A DNA stretch of 64,000 nt from Methanocorpusculum sp. (GTDB lineage: Archaea; Halobacteriota; Methanomicrobia; Methanomicrobiales; Methanocorpusculaceae). The stretch covers positions 310,001 through 374,000 of the forward strand of contig NZ_JAUSPQ010000008.1 of the NCBI RefSeq assembly GCF_030655665.1, read 5' to 3'. The notes beneath the pieces were generated by a model. It had not been told where the DNA came from and searched no databases. It saw only the letters and a list, made by a program, of their open reading frames with translations. How positions within the stretch are numbered: position 1 is the stretch's first letter; each line of letters opens with the position of its first letter. The translations under genes and the position numbers were made by a program. Positions 43,795 to 52,292 of the stretch are shown piece after piece.

Positions 43795-44658
43795 ATGTTA
43801 GTTTACATAAACGGGAAATATGTGCCTGAAGATCAGGCTGCTGTGTCGATCTTTGACCACGGGTTCCTTTACGGAGACGGTGTGTTTGAAGGAATCAGAG
43901 CATACAATGGACGTGTGTTCCGCCTTCAGGAACACGTGGACCGTCTCTTTGACTCAGCGAAAGCGATAGACCTCAATCCCGGGATTACACGTGCCGAGAT
44001 GGGCGAGATCATCAAGGAAACTCTGCGCAAAAACGATCTGAAGGATGCCTACATCCGGCCGATCATCACGCGGGGCATTGGTTCGATGGGGCTCGACCCG
44101 CGTCACTGCGCAAACCCCTCGATCATCTGTGCTGCTTCCGCCTGGGGGGCGATGTACGGTGATCTGTATGAAACCGGTCTTACCGCGGTGACGGTTTGTG
44201 TGAGAAGAAACCCGCCGGACACCCTCCCGCCGAACATCAAGTCCCTCAACTACCTGAACAATATTCTTGGAAAGATCGAGGCAAACTACAAGGGTGGCGA
44301 TGAAGCCATCTTCCTTGATCGGACCGGCAAACTTGCTGAAGGTTCAGGCGACAACATTTACCTTGTGAAAAACGGTTTCCTCTACACCCCTCCGACCATC
44401 AACAATCTCAAAGGCATCACTCGCTCTGTTCTTCTTGATCTCTGCGCGAAGATGGGGATCACCTATGAGGTCTGTGAACTCGGACTCTTCGATCTCTACA
44501 CCGCAGATGAGGTCATGGTCACTGGAACGGCCGCAGAAATCTGTGCGATCACGAAAATAGACGGCAGAGTTATTGGAAACGGAATGCCGGGTCCAGTCTA
44601 CAAAAACCTTCTTGCAGCATTCCAGGCGGAGACACAGAACTCCGGCGACGCATACTGA
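43795..44658 (+). CDS. ilvE: Branched-chain amino acid aminotransferase
   Basis: A 287-residue fold-type IV PLP aminotransferase for valine, leucine and isoleucine. The start [33 protein letters not shown] is typical ([14 protein letters not shown] quoted), [14 protein letters not shown] contains the PLP lysine region, and [15 protein letters not shown] is the cofactor phosphate site. A CCTATATCAT box about 22 bases before the ATG points to a near-leaderless transcript. D-amino acid or 4-amino-4-deoxychorismate family members share the fold, but the length and motifs favour IlvE. Confidence 0.92.
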   Translation: MLVYINGKYVPEDQAAVSIFDHGFLYGDGVFEGIRAYNGRVFRLQEHVDRLFDSAKAIDLNPGITRAEMGEIIKETLRKNDLKDAYIRPIITRGIGSMGLDPRHCANPSIICAASAWGAMYGDLYETGLTAVTVCVRRNPPDTLPPNIKSLNYLNNILGKIEANYKGGDEAIFLDRTGKLAEGSGDNIYLVKNGFLYTPPTINNLKGITRSVLLDLCAKMGITYEVCELGLFDLYTADEVMVTGTAAEICAITKIDGRVIGNGMPGPVYKNLLAAFQAETQNSGDAY

Positions 44659-44689
44659 TCCCAAATCATCAGGGATCAAACGACAATCT
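44656..44689 (+). terminator. Terminator of ilvE
   Basis: TGATCCC (44656-44662) pairs with GGGATCA (44672-44678) across a 9-base loop; the ilvE stop codon is the first three bases of the stem. A CTTTTT tract follows near 44689. Confidence 0.45.
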
Positions 44690-44690
44690 T

Positions 44691-44700
44691 TTTATAATAC
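44691..44700 (+). promoter_or_regulatory. TATA box of tRNA-Glu
   Basis: TTTATAATAC centred about 31 bases before the mature tRNA 5' end, the usual archaeal spacing. Confidence 0.55.
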
Positions 44701-44726
44701 AGCGTTGACTATTATAGGCAGTTTGG

Positions 44727-44799
44727 GCTGATATAGTGTAGAGGCCAATCATGCCGGCCTTTCACGCCGGCGACTCGGGTTCGAATCCCGATATCAGCA
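44727..44799 (+). tRNA. tRNA-Glu (anticodon TTC)
   Basis: A complete 73-nt cloverleaf. The acceptor stem GCTGATA (44727-44733) pairs with TATCAGC (44792-44798), with discriminator A at 44799. The anticodon stem CCGGC/GCCGG encloses the loop CTTTCAC (anticodon TTC), and the T arm is TCGGG-TTCGAAT-CCCGA. The D arm has a short GTG stem. There is no intron, and CCA is not encoded. Confidence 0.95.
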
Positions 44800-44834
44800 T
44801 TCACCGGCGGCACTGATGTGCTGCCCAGTCAAAA

Positions 44835-44851
44835 CATGACTCTTGGTCATG
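44835..44851. promoter_or_regulatory. Inverted repeat upstream of TPR gene
   Basis: CATGAC-TCTTG-GTCATG, 23 bases before the ATG of the TPR gene. It could be an operator for the downstream module or a stem ending the tRNA transcript; it lacks a T run right after the stem. Confidence 0.35.
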
Positions 44852-44873
44852 AGTATTTTCCTGCAATTTTATC

Positions 44874-45194
44874 ATGTCATTTCACCCAACCAACAACCCT
44901 GTCTTCTGGAAGACGACCGCAGACAACCTTCTTGCGGATGAGCGCTATGAGAAAGCAGCGGAAGCGTACCTCCGGTTAACAGAACTTCTGCCAAGCGATG
45001 CAGATGCATGGAAAGGAAGAGGATCTGCCCTGTTCGGTCTCGAAAAATACGGGGATGCCGTGAGCGCATTTGAGATGGCACTGATTCTCCTCCCGGACGA
45101 CAAATTCTCTCTTGAAAAATTAGCCGAATGTTTTGACAAACTTGGAGCCTCAGAGAAAAGAACGGCATGTCTCATTCGTCTCTCTGAACTGTAG
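44874..45194 (+). CDS. Small TPR-repeat protein
   Basis: A 106-residue protein with two to three tetratricopeptide units: NLLADERYEKAAEAYLRLTELLPSDADAWKGRGSALFGLEKYGDAVSAF is partly quoted here as KAAEAYLRLTELLPSDADAW and GLEKYGDAVSAFEMAL. No signal or membrane helix. It lies 48 bases before the first zinc-ribbon gene and may belong to that module as a protein-protein adaptor. Confidence 0.82.
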   Translation: MSFHPTNNPVFWKTTADNLLADERYEKAAEAYLRLTELLPSDADAWKGRGSALFGLEKYGDAVSAFEMALILLPDDKFSLEKLAECFDKLGASEKRTACLIRLSEL

Positions 45195-45242
45195 ATAACT
45201 GCAGAGAGATATCCTTATCCGCTTGGAAATCAAGAAAAATAT

Positions 45243-46016
45243 ATGCCCGATTTTAAGTGTCCAAAGTGTGGCGCGGTACTTCAAGTCAAACCGGGTACAC
45301 AGATGGCGACCTGTCCATTCTGTGGTACGGTCACTTATATTGATCGAAGTTCTGCGTTATTCTTTTATCTGCTTCCCTTCTCCATAGAGGAGAGTGCAGC
45401 AAAAGGGATTTTTAAACGCTGGACTGCCGGTCCCGCCCAAGCTAAAGATCTCGAGTCAACAGCAAAGATCACGAAACTCACGAAAGAATTCTTTCCGGTT
45501 TTCCGATTCCGCCGGACTGTGAACGGGAAAGAAACTGTTTTTGCAAAACCTGCGAAAGGAACACTTCTTCCCGGAATGCAGGACCTCACGATTCCCCCAG
45601 GAAACACTGTAGTTTATGATGCGAAAACATCCACCGGAGGGGCCGAAGTGATCCAGCCGGATATCACGCTCGATTCCTATCTTCCCGAACTCACTGGGAC
45701 TTCCATTGATCAGGCACTCGTGTACTTCCCGATTTATGAGATCTCCTATGATTACAAAGGCTCATCCTATCAGGCAGTCATTGACGGATCATCTGGAGCA
45801 GTCTACACGACCTCATCCCCGACCCGCAGTTCCGGAGCCTATGTTGCCGTAATGGGACTTGCGTTTGTTCTGGGACTCCTTGGAGGAGTTCTCGGTATCA
45901 TGGTGAATCCGATATTTTTCGTTCTGATCATTGCCGGATTTTTTGCAGGGAAACTTCTTGCATCCAAAGTTGTCGGGCGGGAAAAACCCGCTGATGCGGG
46001 GGTGAAAGTAAAATGA
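45243..46016 (+). CDS. Zinc-ribbon membrane protein 1 of the SPFH module
   Basis: A 257-residue protein. An N-terminal zinc ribbon (CPKCG at 6-10, CPFCG at 25-29) precedes a soluble beta-rich region with TAGPAQAKDLESTAKITKLTK, then two C-terminal hydrophobic helices (about 200-245). It is paralogous to the next gene (shared GPxAKDL, PVFRF/PLYLPFWR, FPIYEISYDYKGSSY / YYPFWIVRYTYEGRTY). The layout recalls bacterial YdjG-like proteins encoded near SPFH proteins. Its stop overlaps the next start by 4 bases. Function unknown. Confidence 0.75.
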   Translation: MPDFKCPKCGAVLQVKPGTQMATCPFCGTVTYIDRSSALFFYLLPFSIEESAAKGIFKRWTAGPAQAKDLESTAKITKLTKEFFPVFRFRRTVNGKETVFAKPAKGTLLPGMQDLTIPPGNTVVYDAKTSTGGAEVIQPDITLDSYLPELTGTSIDQALVYFPIYEISYDYKGSSYQAVIDGSSGAVYTTSSPTRSSGAYVAVMGLAFVLGLLGGVLGIMVNPIFFVLIIAGFFAGKLLASKVVGREKPADAGVKVK

Positions 46017-47044
46017 GTGAAGCTCAGAAGATCCTTGTTTCGATGACCTGCCCATCATGCGGCGGTCAGGTGCAGTGTGAAGAAGGAGAGGACCTGGTTC
46101 TCTGTAAGTTCTGTGAATCCGTGTTCGCCTTGACAACCGACGAGGGTTCGAATAAGGTCATGTACAAAATGACCGTTGATAAGGACAAGGCCCTCGCAAA
46201 AGTGAAGGCATGGTTCGGGACTGGACCTAAAGCAAAAGATCTCCCGAATACTGCGCAAGTAACCGAGGCATATCCCCTGTATCTTCCGTTTTGGCGTCTG
46301 ATCGCAAGAGGAAAAGCCTGTGTCTGCGGTATCGAAGAGCAGAGGACCGGAAAAGATAATCAAAAGGTTGAGATCCCGCGTGAGGCACTCATCAACCGTG
46401 AGTACATCTACTCGGAGATCGCCTGTGAGGCAGGAGATCTTGGTATCCAGAGCATTGTGATTCCAGACCGTGCAGAGGCAATATCCTATGATGATCAGGA
46501 GATCGTCACATTCGGTGTGACCTCATCAAGGGATGCGGCATACGAGGTAGGAGGAAAAGCTATCAGTCAGATGGCAGTGAAAGACGGCAGCGGTCGTATG
46601 ACTAAGGTCTACTTCTCGAAGTCGTTCTTCTTCCCCAAAGCATTCACGCTGATCTATTATCCGTTCTGGATCGTCAGATATACCTACGAGGGACGCACCT
46701 ATTTCGCGACCGTTGACGGTATCTCGGCACACGTAGTCTCTGGAAGAGCTCCAGGAAATGCCGGAAGCCAGAGTACTTCTGCTGGTATCGGCGGAGCAGT
46801 ATCCGGCGGAGCGGTGGGTCTTGGCCTTGGTCTCGTCATCGCGACCCAAGGAGCTGATGTTGGTGTCGGCGTCCTTGTGGTTGGAGTCGTTGCGGCCATC
46901 GCACTTATTGGATATTTCTATAAGAGATTCAGGTATGGCGACGAGATCCTGGAGGGAGCATTGAATGGGAAAGGTCTGAAATCAGGCAGGACCCAGGAGA
47001 AAGTACAGTCCATCCACAATGAAACATATGACTACTTTAAATAA
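46013..47044 (+). CDS. Zinc-ribbon membrane protein 2 of the SPFH module
   Basis: A 343-residue paralogue of the preceding product. N-terminal ribbon CPSCGG and CKFCE (residues 14-36), a longer middle domain with two FWxx-YxYEGRTYxAxxDG type modules, then a glycine-rich stretch and hydrophobic helices (AVGLGLGLVIATQGADVGVG, VLVVGVVAAIALIGYFYKRF, about 255-305). A short charged C-terminus faces the cytoplasm if the ribbon does. No enzyme motif is seen. Confidence 0.75.
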   Translation: MSEAQKILVSMTCPSCGGQVQCEEGEDLVLCKFCESVFALTTDEGSNKVMYKMTVDKDKALAKVKAWFGTGPKAKDLPNTAQVTEAYPLYLPFWRLIARGKACVCGIEEQRTGKDNQKVEIPREALINREYIYSEIACEAGDLGIQSIVIPDRAEAISYDDQEIVTFGVTSSRDAAYEVGGKAISQMAVKDGSGRMTKVYFSKSFFFPKAFTLIYYPFWIVRYTYEGRTYFATVDGISAHVVSGRAPGNAGSQSTSAGIGGAVSGGAVGLGLGLVIATQGADVGVGVLVVGVVAAIALIGYFYKRFRYGDEILEGALNGKGLKSGRTQEKVQSIHNETYDYFK

Positions 47045-47053
47045 AGGTGATCA

Positions 47054-47647
47054 ATGATGTTGTTAAAAGAACTTAAATGTCCTGGCTGCGGCGCTCCGCT
47101 CAAATCCAAGGAACGTGACATGATGCTGACCTGCAGTCACTGCGGGAGGATCAGTCTGTATGCAGACGGTAAGGTGGGTGATGTTGCTTACTCTATCGCC
47201 GGACCCACAAAGGAATCTCCAGGTGAACTGGTCTACGTTCCCTTCTGGATAGTAAATGCCGACCTGAATGTACGCAAAGAAACTATTTCCGGCGGCAAGA
47301 TCTCCCGGTTTGTTACGGATAAAAAACAGATGCGGGGAACCCGCGACTTCTATGTCTGTGCCGCAGCAATTCCTGAGGAGTTCGGCCGGAAATGGAACAT
47401 GGACCTTACACTTGACCAGCCAGGGCTGAACCTTATTTCCGGCTTCAAGGGCGGAAAACGTGCAGTAATGAAGATGGAAAAAGGCATAGCAGGAGAAAAT
47501 GCGGAATTTCTGTTCCTGAGATATGAAACGGAGATCCCCGGCACGCTCCAGAAGCTTGAGTATGACTTCAAGATAAACAGCACAAAAGTGCTTTATCTTC
47601 CAGCATACAAAACCAATGACAAATATGTATTAGGTATTTCCTCATGA
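47054..47647 (+). CDS. Zinc-ribbon protein 3 of the SPFH module (no membrane helix)
   Basis: A 197-residue soluble relative of the two preceding proteins: ribbon CPGCG and CSHCG at residues 9-30, then VYVPFWIVNADLNVRKETISGGK, corresponding to the FPIYEISYDYKG region of its neighbours. It ends with LYLPAYKTNDKYVLGISS and lacks the C-terminal helices, which the next gene (four helices) could supply in trans. It overlaps that gene by 4 bases. Confidence 0.75.
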   Translation: MMLLKELKCPGCGAPLKSKERDMMLTCSHCGRISLYADGKVGDVAYSIAGPTKESPGELVYVPFWIVNADLNVRKETISGGKISRFVTDKKQMRGTRDFYVCAAAIPEEFGRKWNMDLTLDQPGLNLISGFKGGKRAVMKMEKGIAGENAEFLFLRYETEIPGTLQKLEYDFKINSTKVLYLPAYKTNDKYVLGISS

Positions 47648-47988
47648 GTGATATTGAAGATAAACGCATGCACCTGATATGGGCATCGGTCATTTTGATG
47701 CTCGGTGTTTCAATTCTGGTAACATTTCTTGTAGCCGCGATCGGCTTCTGGGAAGGGACCGGCATCTTTCTGACAGGAGTTGGAGTGATCTCCTTCTGTT
47801 TAGTTATGTTCATGGGCGTTAGGGCCACACCGGTTTTCCCGCTGTTCCTTGTTCTCGCAGGAGTACTTCTCCTCGTTCAGGGACTGCTGACCACAATGTT
47901 ACCGATTCTCACTGCACCGGTCCTGATTGGAGCGGCATTAGTGATTGCGGCATTAGGTGCCATATTATTCCTTGTACTGAAAAAATAG
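47644..47988 (+). CDS. Four-helix membrane protein of the SPFH module
   Basis: A 114-residue protein made almost entirely of four hydrophobic helices (LIWASVILMLGVSILVTFLV, then three more, to residue 113). Short charged N-terminus SDIEDKRMH. No family recognised. Tight coupling with the zinc-ribbon gene before it (4-base overlap) and 7 bases to the next suggests a complex. Confidence 0.7.
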   Translation: MSDIEDKRMHLIWASVILMLGVSILVTFLVAAIGFWEGTGIFLTGVGVISFCLVMFMGVRATPVFPLFLVLAGVLLLVQGLLTTMLPILTAPVLIGAALVIAALGAILFLVLKK

Positions 47989-47995
47989 GTAAACC

Positions 47996-48535
47996 ATGAC
48001 AGTAGATTTACGAAACAAAGTTGAGGATGACCGCGGTCTGATCAAAAAAATCCAGTTATGCATCCCGGGATTCCGAGGATACAGGCAGAAAGAGGATATC
48101 CGACTTGCAGACGCCTTGCTCCGCCAGCAGCTTGCGGACGAACTGAAAAACAACGTCCTCCTGCCCCTGGAACAAACCCGTGAGTCAGCCAGTCGGGCAC
48201 TCGAGCTTGATCTGATGAATGATCTTGCCGCCGTGATCTCACAGGCAAAGACTGCAGAAGCAAAAATTCGCCATGCAGAGCAGGGATACACCGGAGTTTC
48301 CCCGGCAAACCGTATCAAAAAAGCTGAGCTGAACACGCTGTATGAGTATGATCTCGCACTGATCGATGGTATCCGCGGACTCGGTGATCTGGCAAAAGCC
48401 GCATTCAGCTCTGCTGATGCCGGCAGCTTTGACAGCGTCAAGGAAAAAATTCGGGAGATCAGGTCTGGATTCAGCGAGTTCACCGTGATGTTTGACAAAC
48501 GCAGTGTGGAGATCGCAGGGATAGGTGCATTCTAA
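47996..48535 (+). CDS. Helical protein of the SPFH module
   Basis: A 179-residue, mainly helical cytoplasmic protein with heptad-like stretches (DALLRQQLADELKNNVLLPL, ALELDLMNDLAAVISQAKTA). No signal or membrane segment and no recognised family; it is reminiscent of the coiled-coil components found with SPFH and PspA proteins in bacterial envelope-stress operons. Its stop codon overlaps the SPFH start (TAATG, one base). Confidence 0.65.
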   Translation: MTVDLRNKVEDDRGLIKKIQLCIPGFRGYRQKEDIRLADALLRQQLADELKNNVLLPLEQTRESASRALELDLMNDLAAVISQAKTAEAKIRHAEQGYTGVSPANRIKKAELNTLYEYDLALIDGIRGLGDLAKAAFSSADAGSFDSVKEKIREIRSGFSEFTVMFDKRSVEIAGIGAF

Positions 48536-49791
48536 TGGGATTATTCTCAAAAACAAATAAGACGATCGGCTCAGGTTCAGATATTGAAGGTGCAGACTCG
48601 AGAAAAGGATTCTACTGGGTTGAGGATCAAAAAGGCGAGAACGTCATGTGGCGTCTCCCCCGGAACATTATGTGGAACGATAACGTGCTCGTCCGTGAGG
48701 ATGAGTATGGTATCTTCTTCCGTGACGGAAAAGCCCTCGTTGTTTTTGACCGTCCGGACCGGTATGCCCTGACGACCGAGAACATCCCTGTCCTGAAGAG
48801 CATTCTTGGAACTGTGGCCGGAAACGTCCAGATTGGAGAGTTCTACTGGGCACAGAAACGTGAGTTCCGGGATAAGTTCGGAACACCACAGCCGCTCGCA
48901 TTCCGTGATGTGGACTTTGGTGTCGTTCAACTGAGGATCTTCGGTCAGTTCTCATACAAAATCGTCGATCCGCTTCTCCTGATCACCCAGTTTGTCGGAA
49001 CAAAAGGTCTGACAAAATCCGAGGAAATCGTTGAGTGGCTGAAGTCCCAGGTCATCATGGTCCTGAATGATACCCTCGGCGAGCTGAAGAGCAAGAAGCA
49101 GATGGGTGTTTTGGATATGCCTGCATATCTGCAGGAGATCGAACAGCTCTGCCTTGGCAAACTGACGACCGAGACGGAAATTTATGGTCTGAAGATCATG
49201 AGGTTCGCCGGCCTGAACATCAACATGCCCGAAGAGGTTCAGGAAGCGATCAACAAGCGCGGAGCTATGTCCGCCCTTGGCGTGAACTATATCCAGTATC
49301 AGTCCGGTAAAGCCATCGAAGGTATCGGACAGGGTGCTGCTCAAGGCGGCGAGGGATCCGGATTTGCCATGATGGGTGCCGGAATGGGTGCCGGAATGAG
49401 CATGGGTGGGATGATGACCCAGAGCATGGCAGGCGGCGGCGGTCAGCCAGCTCCCTTTGGCGGCCAACAGGCAGCTACCCCCCAGACAGCAGCTGTACCT
49501 CAGGCACCTGCACCCCAGACAGCGGCACCGAAACAGGCAGAACCGATGGATAAATGCAATAACTGCGGAGCCGAGTTTTCAGCCGGCAAGAAGTTCTGCC
49601 CGGATTGCGGACAGAAGATGACGCCTGCCGGAAGCTTAACTTGTGCAAAATGCGGAACTGCCCTTTCACCAGGAGCAAAATTCTGTCCGGAATGCGGTAC
49701 AAAGGTCGAGACCGTTCGGAGATGTCCGCGGTGCGATTCCGTGGTCCCTGCCGGAACAAAGTTCTGTCCCGAATGCGGACAGAAACTCTGA
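48535..49791 (+). CDS. SPFH-domain protein with three C-terminal zinc ribbons (YdjI-like)
   Basis: A 418-residue protein related to the virion-core-like SPFH family (YdjI). The SPFH/Band 7 domain spans about residues 25-250, with FGQFSYKIVDPLLLITQFVG and LGELKSKKQMGVLDMPAYLQ. A Met/Gly-rich linker (MMGAGMGAGMSMGGMM) and an Ala/Pro/Gln linker follow. Three zinc ribbons close the chain (CNNCG/CPDCG, CAKCG/CPECG, CPRCD/CPECG). There is no N-terminal membrane helix, so membrane association may need the neighbours. In bacteria such proteins sit with PspA-like partners in membrane-stress operons; no PspA is present here. Confidence 0.85.
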   Translation: MGLFSKTNKTIGSGSDIEGADSRKGFYWVEDQKGENVMWRLPRNIMWNDNVLVREDEYGIFFRDGKALVVFDRPDRYALTTENIPVLKSILGTVAGNVQIGEFYWAQKREFRDKFGTPQPLAFRDVDFGVVQLRIFGQFSYKIVDPLLLITQFVGTKGLTKSEEIVEWLKSQVIMVLNDTLGELKSKKQMGVLDMPAYLQEIEQLCLGKLTTETEIYGLKIMRFAGLNINMPEEVQEAINKRGAMSALGVNYIQYQSGKAIEGIGQGAAQGGEGSGFAMMGAGMGAGMSMGGMMTQSMAGGGGQPAPFGGQQAATPQTAAVPQAPAPQTAAPKQAEPMDKCNNCGAEFSAGKKFCPDCGQKMTPAGSLTCAKCGTALSPGAKFCPECGTKVETVRRCPRCDSVVPAGTKFCPECGQKL

Positions 49792-50021
49792 TATTTTTTT
49801 GGAATCTCTTTTTTTTATTTTTTAATCAGACTTATGTGTCGAGAAAAACAGCTATCAGTTTATGAATGATGAATTTCATTTTTCCTTCTCAAAATAGCGT
49901 CCAGTAATTTTTTTTGTAGAGTGTCCTTGCGACCTGAACCTGTTCCTTATCAGATATCCTGGTAAAAAATCTTGGGAAACCGGAAATACCGTTTGAAATT
50001 TGATGAAAAAAAAGAAAAAAA

Positions 50022-51272
50022 TCAGGTACGCCGGATCGTTACCGATGCGGCATGGGCTGCAAGTCCTTCGGCCTCGGCCAGGATCTCCACGATATCACCG
50101 ATCGTTTCAAGCCCTTCTTTCGTGACCATCTGGACCTGTGAACGTTTCATGAAGTGGTGAACATCCAGTGCCGAATAACTCTTTGCATATCCGGCCGTTG
50201 GAAGAACATGGTTCGTTCCGGATGCATAATCCCCGCAGGCAACCGGCGTGTATGGACCGATGAAAATCGAACCTGCGTGACGGATCTTTTCAAGCGTCGC
50301 AAGCGGATCAGCGGTCTGGATCGAAAGATGCTCAGGAGCGATCTCATTCATCAGATCGATCGCAAGGTCCTGATCCCCGGCGATCACATAACCCGAGTGG
50401 GCCAGAGCCTTTTCCATGATCTCCCGACGCGGAGCGAACTCGATCTGCTTTTCGATCTCGATCCCGACCTCCTGAGCAATCCTTTCGGAGGTGGTCACGA
50501 GAACACAGGCCGCGTTCGGGTCGTGCTCTGCCTGAGCAAGGATGTCGGCTGCGATGAATGCAGGGTTTGCCGATTCATCCGCGAGAACACCGATCTCGCT
50601 TGGACCAGCAGGGAAATCGATCTCAGCATGTTCGCGCAGCAGCATCTTTGCCTGCGTGACAAACACATTTCCCGGCCCGACGATCTTCTGGACCGGACGG
50701 ATCGTTTCCGTTCCAAGAGCCAGAGCCGCAATGGCCTGGGCCCCGCCGATGGAGTAGGCCTCCGTAACGCCGGCAATGTCGAGAGCGACAAGGGTCAGCG
50801 GGTTTACCGGCGGCGGCGTACAGAGAACGATCTCAGGAACGCCGGCGACGCGGGCCGCGACAGTGGTCATAAGGACCGTTGATGGATAGGCCGCCCGTCC
50901 GCCGGGAATATATGCGCCGACACGGTCAAGAGGCGTTGTCTTCACGCCGAGCGTGATGCCCGGTTCCGTCTCCTCGAGCCAGAGAGATTTATCCATCTGC
51001 AGTTCATGGAACCGGGTGATGCGTGCCTCGGCCTCGATCAGTGCCTGGACGAGAGCAGGATCGACCTCATCATACGCCTCGTCGATCGCTTCACGGGAGA
51101 TCCTGAGTGAGGAGAGTTTCTGCTTATCGAATTTTTCCGTCAGCGCAAAAAGAGCAGCATCGCCATTTTTACGAACATCCTCAATAATTGCCTCGACTGA
51201 TTCCTTTACGTCGGCGAGTGAGCCGCGACGCATCGAAACCCACGACTCAACATTAAGCGGCTGCCATATCAT
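50022..51272 (-). CDS. hisD: Histidinol dehydrogenase
   Basis: A 416-residue zinc enzyme for the last two steps of histidine synthesis. GAYIPGGRAAYPSTVLMT, the NAD/zinc region VGPGNVFVTQAKMLL, EIDFPAGPSEIGVLAD and the terminal DVHHFMKRSQ are intact. It is separate from the hisGAB cluster. An AT-rich 230-base gap after the SPFH gene, with long T runs at 49794-49823, lies downstream and holds no gene. Confidence 0.95.
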   Translation of the reverse strand: MIWQPLNVESWVSMRRGSLADVKESVEAIIEDVRKNGDAALFALTEKFDKQKLSSLRISREAIDEAYDEVDPALVQALIEAEARITRFHELQMDKSLWLEETEPGITLGVKTTPLDRVGAYIPGGRAAYPSTVLMTTVAARVAGVPEIVLCTPPPVNPLTLVALDIAGVTEAYSIGGAQAIAALALGTETIRPVQKIVGPGNVFVTQAKMLLREHAEIDFPAGPSEIGVLADESANPAFIAADILAQAEHDPNAACVLVTTSERIAQEVGIEIEKQIEFAPRREIMEKALAHSGYVIAGDQDLAIDLMNEIAPEHLSIQTADPLATLEKIRHAGSIFIGPYTPVACGDYASGTNHVLPTAGYAKSYSALDVHHFMKRSQVQMVTKEGLETIGDIVEILAEAEGLAAHAASVTIRRT

Positions 51273-51319
51273 GATAAACAGTATGGGATGTGGATAGATT
51301 TAGAGTATGGGGATTACTA

Positions 51320-51784
51320 TCACCGGTCTGCTTCCCATTCGTCCAGCTTTTTCTCGAGGATCAGAGCGGCCGACTCCACCAGTTTTGGACAGATCGTTTT
51401 AAACAGGCATTTCTCCTTGATGATCGCGAGTTCATTCTCCTTCAATATATCGTATCCAAGGAGATCCCGGCAGAGAATCGAGCCGTTTTCCGCTTTGAAC
51501 GCATCGAGAAATTCCACGGTTTTTTCATTTGTATCCGCCTTCGCTTCAAGATCTTCGCCAGTGGAGGGGCCATATTTCAGACCGATGACCATCAGCGCAC
51601 CCGTGACGGCGCCGCAAACTTCGCCGTACCGCATGCCTGAGCCGAAACCTCCGGCGATTTTCTTTGCGGTATTTTCATCGACACCGAGGTCGTTCGAGAA
51701 TGAGGAAAACACCGACTGCGCACAGTTTAACCCTTGGGAAAACGTGACTACTGCTTTTTCTGCATGATCCATAAGTAAATCCAT
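51320..51784 (-). CDS. C_GCAxxG_C_C family redox-active protein
   Basis: A 154-residue protein with the cysteine pattern of the C_GCAxxG_C_C family: NCAQSVF near residue 20, GGFGSGMRYGEVCGAVTGAL near 45-64, then CRDLLG and C-terminal CLFKTICPKLVE. These cysteines probably bind a metal cluster or undergo redox exchange; precise function is unknown. The start may be the ATG of MDHAEKA, four codons in. It is 28 bases from the HD gene and 47 before hisD. Confidence 0.82.
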   Translation of the reverse strand: MDLLMDHAEKAVVTFSQGLNCAQSVFSSFSNDLGVDENTAKKIAGGFGSGMRYGEVCGAVTGALMVIGLKYGPSTGEDLEAKADTNEKTVEFLDAFKAENGSILCRDLLGYDILKENELAIIKEKCLFKTICPKLVESAALILEKKLDEWEADR

Positions 51785-51812
51785 TAAAGATATCGCACTG
51801 ATCAGAAAAAAA

Positions 51813-52292
51813 TCATTCGGCGAGCAGTTCGACTTCTATTGAAAGACGCCAGATATTTCGTTTCGAACGGGCAGGCAGATCGGCGATCTGCATCATGCGG
51901 TGATAGATCGTGACCTCACGGGAACTTTTCACCAGATTGTCCGCGTGTGCGACGATCTTCTCCTCAAGTGTCTCAGGCATCGCAGAAATAGGGGGCAGAC
52001 CCAAAAGAACGGATTCGTCTTCGGTCAGACCAGCGCCCGTATGCCGCCCGACAATGTTGACGATCTCCTCGGAAAGGTCCAGGCGGCGGCAGATCTTTGC
52101 CCCTTTTCCGGCATGTTCGATTGAGTGAGTCTTTGACCTCCCGATATCATGCAGCATTGCCCCGGCATATACCAGATCAGGATCGACAGACTCGCCAGTA
52201 TAGCGTGCGGCGACCTCAGCAACTTTTGCACAGTGAGAAACGACCCCGGCGTCACAGCCGGCGGAAAAAAGAGTGAGAGAATATTCAGGCAT
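51813..52292 (-). CDS. HD-domain (HDIG) phosphohydrolase
   Basis: A 159-residue single HD domain. The histidine/aspartate metal site is H20 and MLHDIGRSKTHSIEHAG, followed by IVGRHTGAGL and AHADNLV. The family hydrolyses phosphate esters of nucleotides or similar; substrate unknown. Its start overlaps the TFE stop by 8 bases, so the two are cotranscribed. In several methanogens a comparable HDIG protein accompanies TFE. Confidence 0.85.
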   Translation of the reverse strand: MPEYSLTLFSAGCDAGVVSHCAKVAEVAARYTGESVDPDLVYAGAMLHDIGRSKTHSIEHAGKGAKICRRLDLSEEIVNIVGRHTGAGLTEDESVLLGLPPISAMPETLEEKIVAHADNLVKSSREVTIYHRMMQIADLPARSKRNIWRLSIEVELLAE

